This document shows, piece after piece, positions 15,604 to 26,800 of a stretch of 64,000 nucleotides of DNA. The first letter of the stretch is position 1, and each line of letters opens with the position of its first letter. A model generated the notes under the pieces. The model ran no database searches, was not told where the DNA came from, and saw nothing but the letters and a program-made list of their open reading frames with translations. The position numbers were made by a program, and so were the translations under genes. The DNA comes from Larus michahellis (lineage: Eukaryota > Chordata > Aves > Charadriiformes > Laridae), in contig NC_133901.1 of the NCBI RefSeq assembly GCF_964199755.1, positions 8,037,016 through 8,101,015 on the forward strand, given 5' to 3'.

Positions 15604-16105
15604 TTGAATCATGCAGGCTGGGAGGGATCTCGGGAGGTTCTCTAGTCCAACCTCCTGCTGAAATCAGGGTCAAACATGAAGCCAGAGCAGGTTGCTCAGC
15701 ATTTTAACCAGCTTAGGCCTGACACCCTCCAAGGACAGACACTGCACAAGTCCATAGGCAACGCTGCTCCTGTTCCTGACTGGCCTCATGGTGGAAAAGT
15801 TTTTCCTTAAAACTACTCTGAATCTTTCTTGTTTCAGCTTATGCCTGTTGCCTCTCACCCACCCACCACCACACACCACTGGGACGAGACAGGCTCCTTC
15901 TCCTCCATGACCTCCTCATCGGTCTGGGTGGCTGCTCTTAGGTTCCCTCAAAGCCACCTCTTCTCCAGGCTGAGCCAGCCCCAGTCCCTCCAGCCCTTCA
16001 CGGGGAAAGGGCTCCAGCCCCAGCTGTCTTGGTGGCAGCTGCTGAACTCACTCCAGTTGATCAAGTCTTTCTTGTACCGGGGGACAAGGACCAGTCTGGA
16101 AGGTG
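15604..16105 (-). mobile_element. CR1 retrotransposon fragment, 3' part
   Basis: The stretch starts with a diverged form of the CR1 3' end in reverse complement (gaatcatgcaggctgggagg, then ctctagtccaacctcctgct). It continues through the typical CR1 blocks gttcctgactggcctcatgg and cttctccaggctgagccagc. The 3' end at the low coordinate places the element on the minus strand. The upper boundary is approximate. Confidence 0.8.
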
Positions 16106-17100
16106 AACTCTTAAAAATTTTAAAATATTTTATTTCTGTAAAACATAACTTTATAAATAAATTTTCTCAAAATCCAGCAAGGCTTTGCTAGGAACTGGAA
16201 CACCAGGAAGAGGAAGATAATAGATGACTGACATCACTTAAAATAATTTGCTCTTATTCTACTATTGGAACTGTACCCTCCCTTCAGAAACTGGCAACTA
16301 CCTGTCAGTTCTGGGGGTAGTTTTGCATTAAGTCCTAGCAGTAAATTAAAGGCATCTGATATTTAACATAGTTTAATCCTTTATAATTAGTGATGAGAAT
16401 CCTACTCATTCCTGCTTGATAACAATTTAAAATCAAAACTGAAGCCTCAGCCAGAATAGTTGTTTGTTTCTTCATTCACAAGCATCTGCACCATCACATC
16501 ATCTGTTGTATATAATCCATAAACTATGTTCCCAGAAAAAAATGTGACCTCATTGCTCAGATACAGGAACACTAAACAAAGGGAGAAGTTCAGGCACTTT
16601 GGTTTTACCTGTTTCTACAAAGTGGTAAAATGTTGCTGGCAGATGTGAAAAGTAGCTAGTTAATTCTGAAACTAAAAGATAAGAGTCTTTTCAAAATCAA
16701 TACTGAAAGTAATATAAATTTAATGCCAAACATCCCTTTTCTTACTATTTCCACCAAAGTTGGAAATTCTTTTTAAAATGCACTTAAAGAAGTATTTGGA
16801 GATGTTCACCCATAGTTGACAGACAGGTTCAAACAATAAAACTGTTTCCAAGCAGTATTTCTTGAAGATAAATTAGCAGCAACCGTTAAGAATCAATTAC
16901 TGTTGAAAGCAATCACCTCCTCATGCATTGCTGACAGCACCAGTCCACACTGATTTCAGCAGGATTTGCAGATGTGCCATACCTCTCAGATCAGCCCCCG
17001 TGCTAATAAATAAATGCAGCGCATTTCCATGAAAAAAGAAAAAATAATTAGGACATAAATCTAACAGACAAAGGAAGAATACAAGAAGCCGATGAGATTT
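16106..17100. other. Intergenic DNA between two CR1 fragments
   Basis: AT-rich, no open frame of note and no RNA gene recognised. Confidence 0.5.
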
Positions 17101-17452
17101 ATAGAATCACGGAAAGGTTTAGGTTGGAAGGGACCTTAAAGACCATCCAGTTCCACCCCCCTGCCCTGGGCAGGGACACCTCCCACCAGACCAGGTTGCT
17201 CCAAGCCCCATCCAGCCTGGCCTTGAACCCCTCCAGGGATGGGGCAGCCACAGCTTCTCTGGGCAACCTGGGCCAGGGGCTCACCACCCTCACAGTCAAG
17301 AATTTCTTCCCAATATCTAAATCTCCGCTCTTTCAGTTTGAAACCGTTCCCCCTCGTCCTATCGCTCCACTCCCCGATCAAGAGTTCCTCCCCAGGGACT
17401 TTCCCGTAGGTCCCTTCAGGCACTGGAAGTGGCTATAAGGTCTCTCCGGGTT
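17101..17452 (-). mobile_element. CR1 retrotransposon fragment next to the NMD3 promoter
   Basis: Begins atagaatcacggaaaggttt, followed by ttggaagggaccttaaagac, a CR1 3' end in reverse complement. It ends about 180 bp before the YY1-like site of NMD3. Open frames through it are shadows of the repeat. Confidence 0.9.
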
Positions 17453-17758
17453 GTACCCTACTGCCGCCACTTCCTGCAACAACAACACGGGGGGAGGGGG
17501 GGGAGATGGATGGATCAAATGCCGTGATTTTCACACACACACACAAAAAAAAAGAATTCATGTTTCACAGCGTCATGAATTACAATGTTATTCGCAAGCG
17601 GCATTCACACGCCGGCAGCTTCCCGCAGCCGCAAGATGGCGACGGCCACCGCCCTCAGCCCCTCCCTCCGCTCCTCCCAGCCGGCCTCTCGCCGTTCCGC
17701 CGCCCTCCTCCCCTTCCTCTCACGCCCGGAAAGCCGGGCCGCGTGTGTCGCCGCCGCC

Positions 17759-17802
17759 ATGGAGTACATGACGGGGCCGGCAGCCCCCACACAGGGCAAC
17801 AT
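17759..17802 (+). CDS. NMD3: NMD3 coding exon 1
   Basis: Encodes residues 1-14 plus two bases of codon 15. Start context is gccgccATGG. The donor is GTAAGT at 17803. The reading frame stays open upstream of this ATG (see findings). Confidence 0.93.
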
Positions 17803-20800
17803 GTAAGTGGCGGGCGGGCCCCGGGGTGGTGGGCCTTTGCCGGCCGGGTCCCGGCCTCAGGGTGACCCGCTGCCGCGTTGTGGGGGGGAGGTACCCTGGC
17901 GGCCGTGAGCCGGGGCGGGGGGGCGAGTGACGGCTCTCCTGGGCCACCACCTTTCTTTAGAAAAACCTCAAAATAAAACTTAAATGAAAGATACGCGTAC
18001 CTTCGGCTCTCAGTGAGGCTCCCGTGGCTGTCGCCCCTGAGGGCAGCGTTGCTGTTCGTGACTGACTTTTCCCTCTCTGTGTTCCAGCCTCTGCTGCCAG
18101 TGCGGCGTGGCCATCCCGCCCAACCCGGCCAACATGTGCGTGGGCTGCCTGCGGGCCCAGGTGGACATCACCGAGGGCATCCCCAAGCAGGGCACCCTCC
18201 ACTTCTGCAAGCAGTGCGAAAGGTGGGCAGCCGCGTCCTCCCCGCCGTCTCACGGGCCGCGGGTCTCTGCGGTGCGGGTTTGCGTGTTTTCCAGCATATG
18301 CCCGTATTTCTCTTCTTGTGGAAGTAGAAAGGTGTTGGTACGTGTGACCGAGAAGGTTGAAATGAGTGAGTTTATGGTCCTGTCGGAGTAAGTGCTTCCT
18401 GAGGAGGCCGCAAAGATGCTCCAATGGCAGGAGCCCCTCTGCTGTGAGGACAGGCTGAGAGAGTTGGGGGTGTTCAGCCTGGAGAAGAGGAGGCTCCAGG
18501 GAGACCTTAGAGCCCCTTCCAGTCCCTAAAGGGGCTACAGGAGAGCTGGGAAGGGACTCTTTATCAGGCAGTGTAGCAATAGGACAAGGGAGAATTGTTT
18601 TAAACTGAAAGAGGGGAGATTTGGATTAGATATTGGGAAGAAATTCTTTGCTGTGAGAGTGGTGAGCCCCTGGCCCAGGTTGCCCAGAGAAGCTGTGGCT
18701 GCCCCATCCCTGGAGGTGTCCAAGGCCAGGCTGGATGGGGCTTGGAGCAACCTGGTCTGGTGGGAGGTGTCCCTGCCCAGGGCAGGGGGGTGGAACTAGG
18801 TGGTCTTTAAGTTCACTTCCAACTCTAACGATTCTATGATTCTGAAAGAAAAAAGTGAGCAAATTGGTACGGATTGCAGTAAAAGTGTGAATGCACTTGG
18901 GATCCATGAGTCTTAGAATCATAGAATAGAATGGTGGCCTCTCTGGTAACCTGTTGCCTCTGGTAATCTATTGCCTCTCTGGTAACCTGTGCCAGTGTGT
19001 TACCACCCTCAGTCATCATAAAAAATTTCTTCCTTATAGCTAGTCTAAACCTGCGTTATTAATTTTAAAACCATTACCTCTTGTCCTATCACGACAGGCC
19101 CACTCTGCTAAAAAGTTTTTTCCCTAAAATCATAAAGCTTCAGGAGGCAAAAGGTGTAGCTGCATAGTTGATAATAAAACTGAAAACTTGTTAAATAACT
19201 GCTCAACTTTTGAGTGGTTTAATTTGCTGAGCCAGCTTTATGTGCTGTAAAATGCTTCCTGTGTCATAGGTATCTTCAGCCTCCAGGAACCTGGATTCAG
19301 TGTACCTTAGAATCAAGAGAGCTTCTGGCTTTGTGTCTTAAAAAAATCAAAGCTTCGCTAAGCAAGGTGAGTAGCTAGTTCTGCTGGTATTTCATAGTGT
19401 GTCTGCTGGTACTGCATGAAGTGAAGTCCAGCTAACATACAGGGTTCAATCCTTCCAGAGCAGGAGTTTGTACTTGCCTAGAGCTTATCAACTGATTTAT
19501 ATTAAACATAGAGAATGACAATCTCATCTCAAATTACTCTATTCTAGAATTTTGGAAGATCTGGTAAGGACAGCCTCTAACAAAAAATTTCTAGGCATAC
19601 TGAGGAGACTCGCAGTGCAATTCTGTGACTTCAAAGCATAGTGTGTACTGCACAGTTGTTACTGTATAGATGGGAGTTGAGCATAATTAACTGAAAGAAA
19701 CTAACATGTTTTTAATGCGCCTTAATGTTAGTTTTCTTTTTACATATTTTAAAAATTGTTTATACTGTATTTGTTCTTACTGGTTTATGACGGTATGAAA
19801 TAGGGTTGCAGAGGTCTATGTATAGATTAAACTGAAAGTCACGTGTTTAAGTTGAATAAAGTATCTCTTAGTTCAGAATCTTACCAGAGGAAAAAAATCT
19901 GAGATAGTGTTTTAGGCAAAAAAATTCTTGCCATGGTCATCAAGGTTTGAATTAGGTTGCCTTAGTGAGCTTATTTCTGTTCGGTTAGTACTTAATTATA
20001 CAAAATATCTTTTGCTGCAGTAAATTTGCATGTTCTTAGTTTTAGAGATTAAATTGGCTTTTAAGTTCTGAGAAAACCATTAAATTATCCAAATTCATCA
20101 TTACATGGCATCCAGAGATCCTGTTGAATAGTGTATTCAGTTACTCTGGTGTGACAGGCTGAGGTTGCATCACCATTATTTTAGGTAGATCAGACTCTGT
20201 GTTCTAAATAAGCATTATTAATTGGGTTTGGTATACTGATACGTATGTTTGTAATTAAGGTTATTCACTTCCTCACTTGGTTGAGGAATTACAAGCTATA
20301 CCATTAAACTTGTGCTTTCTGGTAGTTAGAGCTGCATGTTTTTAACATGTAGTAGTAGAACTGCTGGCGGTAGTAGCTGAGTTCTTGTTCTTTCCCACTG
20401 GCAGGTCCGGCTGATTGACGCAGGCTTTATTTGGACCGAACCACATTCTAAGAGGCTGAAGCTGAAACTGACTGTTCAGAAAGAGGTAACTGGAGTACAG
20501 TATTCTGCGTGTGGCTTTTTAAAAGCTTTTATGGCAAACAATACTATTTTATTAATTTTTTATTATTATTGCAGTTTTAGATAAGTGTTTCTCTCTGGTA
20601 AAATCCAGCATGTGTTTACTGGCTTATCTAGAAACAATATTGTTTTCATCCTGCCTAAATTTTGTCATTAAAGTGCCATTCATCACAGTTTGAAAAGGGT
20701 TATCGGCTCTTCCAGTAAAGTCAGGAAAATACTACTAACATTTGTGACCCAAATATAGATGTCTGTCACATAGTTTTAGTACAGCATGGAAGTTATTTCA

Positions 20801-23800
20801 GAGTGCTGTAGTAAACTAGCTTTCTGTCTTGACAGGACTAACAAGGAAACCTTTTAAACTTCTGTTTTGCAGGTGATAAATGGAGCGGTTCTTCAGCAAG
20901 TATTTGTGGTGGAATATATAGTTCAGTCTCAAATGTGTGAAGACTGTCATAGGATTGAAGCTAAGGATTTCTGGAAAGCTGTAGTGCAAGTCAGGCAAAA
21001 GGTAGAGGCAAACTGAGTTTTCATTTGTTCGTGGCAGAACAATCAGGTGGACAAATATTTAGATTATTTTCTCAGAAAAAGATGCGGTTACACTTGCTGG
21101 CTGCCACAGTGATACTTTTTATGTTTAAGGTTGGGGCTTTTTTCATACTGATCTTAGTTTAGAAAAACTTCCTCTCTGCTGGCTGGTATTATCAGCATAC
21201 TCTTTTTAAATGATGGCTGGCAGGAGGGTCTTGTGTGAATTACAAAGTATTCTTCTGTATTTTAAGGTAATGTTAGAAACAGTGTGACAGATTGTTTATA
21301 AATATTTAATTTTCCTTTAAAGGAAATAGTATGTCTAGCAATCAGTTACGCAAAAAATGAGAAACATAAGCTGAAGTTGAAATCATTTTGGTTACTTGGA
21401 ATAGACTTTGCGCTGTTCCATTTCTAGATGATCTCTTCACATAAACGTTTATTCTTCAGGGATACTGCATTTGCACTAGACGGTTCTTAAATAACCTTGA
21501 TAATTTTATCTTTTTTTTTTTTTTTTAGACTCTGCACAAGAAGACTTTCTACTATTTGGAGCAGCTGATTTTAAAACACAGGCTTCATCAAAATACACTT
21601 CGCATCAAAGAAATCCATGGTAAGTGAGGTGGCTTGTTAGCCTTGAGGTAGAATAGACTAACCTGTTTTATATTGGAAGAGTGCTTGTGATAGTAGTGTT
21701 GCGTGAAAAGGGGCAAAGCGGTTTTAGCAGAAGATAAACCCCCTTGCGTTCTAACACTCCTCACCGAGGTGGGAGGCTAGGTGCGGCTAGGTTTAAATTC
21801 TGAGTGATGCCCAATTCAGCACTATCAGTCCAATCGCGTTTAATATGTATTAAACTATTACGATTTGGATACACTAATCATGGACTGCACCTTCAGCCTA
21901 GTCGTGCTCATGAACTAGCACGGCCACTCTCGAGTCTTTGGTCGCGTTCAGTGAGAAACCAAAACGACTAACTACTTAAAAAAGTGCAGTTTATTTAAAC
22001 AACAGATATATAGGTTCTTAGGATTGCCGGTGATAAATACACTGTCTGCAAAGCACGTGCAAATGAAAGTATTGTTACATATACAAAACGCGCGACAAAG
22101 TTATAAACGATATAGCCTGGCTTTAAATGTAGGAAAAGAGAGTCTCTAGAGAAATTTCTAAGTTTCCCGAGGAAGCACTCGGTATAATCTAAGTCTTACC
22201 CAAAGGCGTCCCTATGGGGGGGAAGAGAGGCTCAGCCCGTCGACTGATCCCAGAAGTCAGTGATGTAATTCTTTGTGATGGTGTCTTCCCTGGGTATCCC
22301 CCCTCTCTTGGGCTATTTTTATACTATTTGTTATCTTCAAGGTGGAGTTTGAGTGACTTTAGTCATACATACTTTTATCATGATTGGTGTAAATTTCTCT
22401 CGCTTCACAATTAAAGGTATAGTTTACGAGAAATTCAGGGCGCAGACTCAAGAAGGAGTGGTCGCACCTTGGAGGCGGGTAGCCTTCGGGATGGAGGTGT
22501 GTTTTGGTATTATAATGACATTATAATGAGCAAAGTTCGCACAAAGGACAGCATTTCATCAAAATTTGACAAAATGTTGGCTCTGAGCATCTAGCGGGCA
22601 GCTAATTGGCAGCTTATCTGTTTCATGGTGTCATCCCATTCCTGTATCCGCTATACATCATAAGGTAAAGCCACGGAATAATTGCATCCCGTCCCGTACC
22701 TCATGTAGCTTATCAGGGAACCACAGATGTTGTGTCCTTCATGCCAGCTGCGGCTATTTTCTACCTCAGAAGCCTCTTGATTTTATACTTTTCCTTAATG
22801 TGTGAACAATGCTGTACTTTTGTATTTTTTAGCCAATTTAGTATTTATTCCACATAATCCACCCTGTGACTACAGTCACTCAAGCTCCACGATACTCAAT
22901 ACTGATAGGAAAGATCACATGTGTTCTTGTGGTGAGGGATATCAAGTGCAAATACATCTCGTGGAGTGATCAAATGAGTTAAACTTTTCATCATAATCCA
23001 AAGTCTAACATACAAAACAATTGTCAAAGCGAAGCACAAAATAATGAGTATTAGTAAAACAACAACAGGATGGTGCATCTTGTTATAAAGTCCTGTAACT
23101 GTCGGTGACCATCCAAAAAGAGTATCTCCCCATCCATGTCCTCCGTCTCTCTTGACTCTTTCCAGCACTCGGTGTATTTCTTCAACATCATGATGGACGG
23201 TAATCAAAGTTCTCTGTCCATTTTCTTGGGCCTCTTTCAACAGTCGCTTCAATTCATCGTGTTGTAGTAACTTCTTCACCAGTGAGAGATTCATTCCGAT
23301 GGGGGTAGGCAACAAATCTCGAATCAATGTATAATTAGATTGTAGCAATTGAAAAGATGTAACAGGAGCTGAATAATTGAAGTCACATCCGATAATGTTA
23401 GTAAAGTTACAAACACAAAGGTTTGAGTGATTACTTATATCAACTACTATGTCATCTATGAATACAAGACTACAGGGAGACCTCATGCAAACACACCCTT
23501 TCCCAATATATACAAGCACAGTTTCTGGGGTTTCATCGGGATGTATCTCAAAGTGACAAACATTCTGGTTGGTGTCAAGACAAATGTCTTGTGCTTTCAG
23601 GGTATTACTCTCACAAATGAATCCTTGTTGGTCTCGTGAAACGCATGCGTCAACATCAACAGTTTGCCACTTATTCTCATTTTGTTGTGCCCACACTCTG
23701 TGCTCTATTGGATAGAGTATGGCTCCTTGGTGATTCAACCCCAGCGCAATGATTGGGTATATGGTGTATACCAAAGCATTGCGTATTGTTAAGACAAAAG

Positions 23801-26800
23801 CTGTGGCCTTGCTCTCAATGGGATCATAGGTGAAGTTAACCAGATACCACCAGGACTGAAATTTTTTCTCAAATTCAATTGCGTTATCCCATATTACTTT
23901 TCGAATTTCGGTGGGCAAGGTGCCTTCTTCACCTTCCCTTATGATTGCGGCTGTCATAGATTGCATCCACAATTGGGCTTGGATACAACTAAGAGCCAAG
24001 GAAACATTGTTTTGGGTTGTACCAAGTGCATCTGTGATCAGCTGATGGTCTTTTTCACCCGTTTCTTCCCACTGAGGCAATATATTCGATAAAAGCCATT
24101 GGTGGTTTCCCAATGCTAATAGAGAGGACTGTAGGGGACATCTTAATTTGTCCAGATCAGTAGTGGTTGTGACTAGTTTGTTGGCAAGTATCTCAGCATC
24201 TATACTATTTAAGACTCCCAGGCCTGTTCCTAAGATACCAGTCACATCCCTCTTCAGTCGTTGTGAAGTGGCAAAAGTTCGTCTGCGTAACCATGCTGAC
24301 CATCCTGCATAAGATGTACTTAGGAATGGTAAACAAGTGGGTTTGATCGCAGAGATTTTAATCTGCATTGACAATTCTACTCGTTTGAGGGAATACGTGG
24401 GATTAAACAGTATCTGTTGTTGACCTGTGTGTTTAATAACATAAGGGCCAATGTTGAAAATGTAAGGAGTTAGACTAATCGAGGGCTTAGAAGGTACGCC
24501 TTTGAGAGTTTGTGGGGGTGTAGGTTCTGGATTTATTTCAGCAAGTTCAGGTGTATTTGAGTCAATCATAAATTCAAATAACAATTCTGTGCCCCTGTAG
24601 CCCCAAATACAATACACTATTGTAGGTTTGATAAAAGTGAAATTGTGCCAGCAATCTGAATTTGGCTCCATAATTTTGTAACAGTCAGTGTTGTATTTGT
24701 CTGGTTTGGTAGAGTCTACATAGATGGTTTTAATTAAAGTTGGCCTGTGGTGAGTAGACCCATTGATAAATCGGCAACCAATGTGTATTCTCTTTCCAAG
24801 GGTGGCCTCGATTTTAGCCATTTGAAGTGAATCATTCCATCTCCATTTATCTCTGGAATATACTTCACTTCCTTGTATAACCAGAGTGGAGAGATTTAAA
24901 CCCCTTTTGTTTCCTGGTGTTCCGGTGCTTGCAGTGTACCGTGACAATGCATTATCCCAAAGGTCAGGTGCTACGTCTATCTTGAATTCAAATAGCAGTG
25001 CTATTTCATCCTGCCGACTACGCCAAAATTCTGTTGCGTGAAAAGGGGCAAAGCGGTTTTAGCAGAAGATAAACCCCCTTGCGTTCTAACACTCCTCACC
25101 GAGGTGGGAGGCTAGGTGCGGCTAGGTTTAAATTCTGAGTGATGCCCAATTCAGCACTATCAGTCCAATCGCGTTTAATATGTATTAAACTATTACGATT
25201 TGGATACACTAATAGTGGGCTGCACCTTCAGTCTAGTCGTGCTCATGAACTAGCACGGCCACTCTCGAGTCTTTGGTCGCGTTCAGTGAGAAACCAAAAC
25301 GACTAACTACTTAAAAAAGTGCAGTTTATTTAAACAACAGATATATAGGTTCTTAGGATTGCCGGTGATAAATACACTGTCTGCAAAGCACGTGCAAATG
25401 AAAGTATTGTTACATATACAAAACGCGCGACAAAGTTATAAACGATATAGCCTGGCTTTAAATGTAGGAAAAGAGAGTCTCTAGAGAAATTTCTAAGTTT
25501 CCCGAGGAAGCACTCGGTATAATCTAAGTCTTACCCAAAGGCGTCCCTATGGGGGGGAAGAGAGGCTCAGCCCGTCGACTGATCCCAGAAGTCAGTGATG
25601 TAATTCTTTGTGATGGTGTCTTCCCTGGGTATCCCCCCTCTCTTGGGCTATTTTTATACTATTTGTTATCTTCAAGGTGGAGTTTGAGTGACTTTAGTCA
25701 TACATACTTTTATCATGATTGGTGTAAATTTCTCTCGCTTCACAATTAAAGGTATAGTTTACGAGAAATTCAGGGCGCAGACTCAAGAAGGAGTGGTCGC
25801 ACCTTGGAGGCGGGTAGCCTTCGGGATGGAGGTGTGTTTTGGTATTATAATGACATTATAATGAGCAAAGTTCGCACAAAGGACAGCATTTCATCAAAAT
25901 TTGACAAAATGTTGGCTCTGAGCATCTAGCGGGCAGCTAATTGGCAGCTTATCTGTTTCATGGTATCATCCCATTCCTGTATCCGCTATACATCATAAGG
26001 TAAAGCCACGGAATAATTGCATCCCGTCCCGTACCTCATGTAGCTTATCAGGGAACCACAGATGTTGTGTCCTTCATGCCAGCTGCGGCTATTTTCTACC
26101 TCAGAAGCCTCTTGATTTTATACTTTTCCTTAATGTGTGAACAATGCTGTACTTTTGTATTTTTTAGCCAATTTAGTATTTATTCCACAAGTAGCTATGT
26201 GCAGATGAGCGGCAGATTACTTAGCTTATGTATTGTATTTGAAAAAAAAATAGTACTTGAGATAGATATGTTCATCAAGCTTTCTTTTCTTTAAGATGGC
26301 TTGGATTTTTATTATTCTTCAAAGCAACAGGCCCAGAAGATGGTTGACTTTCTTCAGTGTACGGTTCCATCTAGGTATATAATTTATGTTTATTGCCTTG
26401 AATATCCAAAAGCTTTTGGGAAGTGTAATTTGTCCTTCACTTTTAAAGAATTTTATTAGTGAAAGTGTAAGGAAGCTGTATTCTAGTTAAACATACAAAA
26501 TTCCTTGTACGGAAGTCCCGTGTTTTTCACTTGGCCATTGTAAAACTAACTCTCATGCATTTTTCTATTGCCTTAATTTTTGTATTTGTAGTACATAGTT
26601 ATATACTTTCATTGCTGATTAGCTCCTGTTTCAAGTAGTGTCCTTCTTGCTGCCTGAAGCCTCTATTTTTATATTTTATAGATCAAAATCATCCCAACGT
26701 TTGATCTCACATGATATTCATAGTAATGTCTACAATTACAAAAGCACTTTCTCTGTGGAAATTGTTCCGATATGCAAGGTAGCTTTTCTTTAGTTCATCT

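Larger units (their letters stand above)
17600..18240 (+). promoter_or_regulatory. NMD3: NMD3 CpG-rich promoter and 5' UTR
   Basis: A GC- and CpG-dense stretch surrounds NMD3 exons 1 and 2, while the flanks are AT-rich. AAGATGGCGAC at 17633-17643 fits the YY1 site that often lies just downstream of the start in housekeeping promoters. No TATA box is evident. The transcription start cannot be fixed from sequence alone, but the YY1-like site suggests one shortly upstream of 17633. Confidence 0.65.
21697..26189 (-). mobile_element. Endogenous retrovirus in NMD3 intron 6, env-only provirus
   Basis: A complete LTR-internal-LTR structure lies antisense to NMD3. The LTRs are 21697-22854 and 25032-26189, each 1158 bp, starting TGTT and ending CACA on the plus strand. 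The 5-bp sequence AGTAG flanks the element on both sides as a target duplication. The internal part is only 2177 bp. It holds a tRNA-Ser-type primer-binding site and one envelope reading frame. There is no gag, protease, reverse transcriptase or integrase sequence. The five LTR differences indicate a young insertion. The family cannot be named without database comparison. Confidence 0.93.

Noticed and set aside
17451-17865. Other frames through the NMD3 promoter (up to 119 codons)
   Set aside because: Out of frame with NMD3 and crossing its first donor; CpG-rich DNA has few stops.
22214-22414. 66-codon frame in both LTRs (also 25549-25749)
   Set aside because: Duplicated with the LTR and antisense to the element; no family resemblance.
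24945-24947. True start codon of the envelope frame at 24947
   Set aside because: The codon is TTG without leader peptide; it is only where an open frame was cut by the listing rule.
25008-25025. Part of a tRNA-Ser gene
   Set aside because: Only the 18-nt acceptor end is present, on the strand and at the position of a retroviral primer-binding site; no cloverleaf surrounds it.
22855-25031. Hidden gag or pol remnants in the provirus
   Set aside because: Env fills 22896-24947 and the rest is under 130 bp; there is no room for them.
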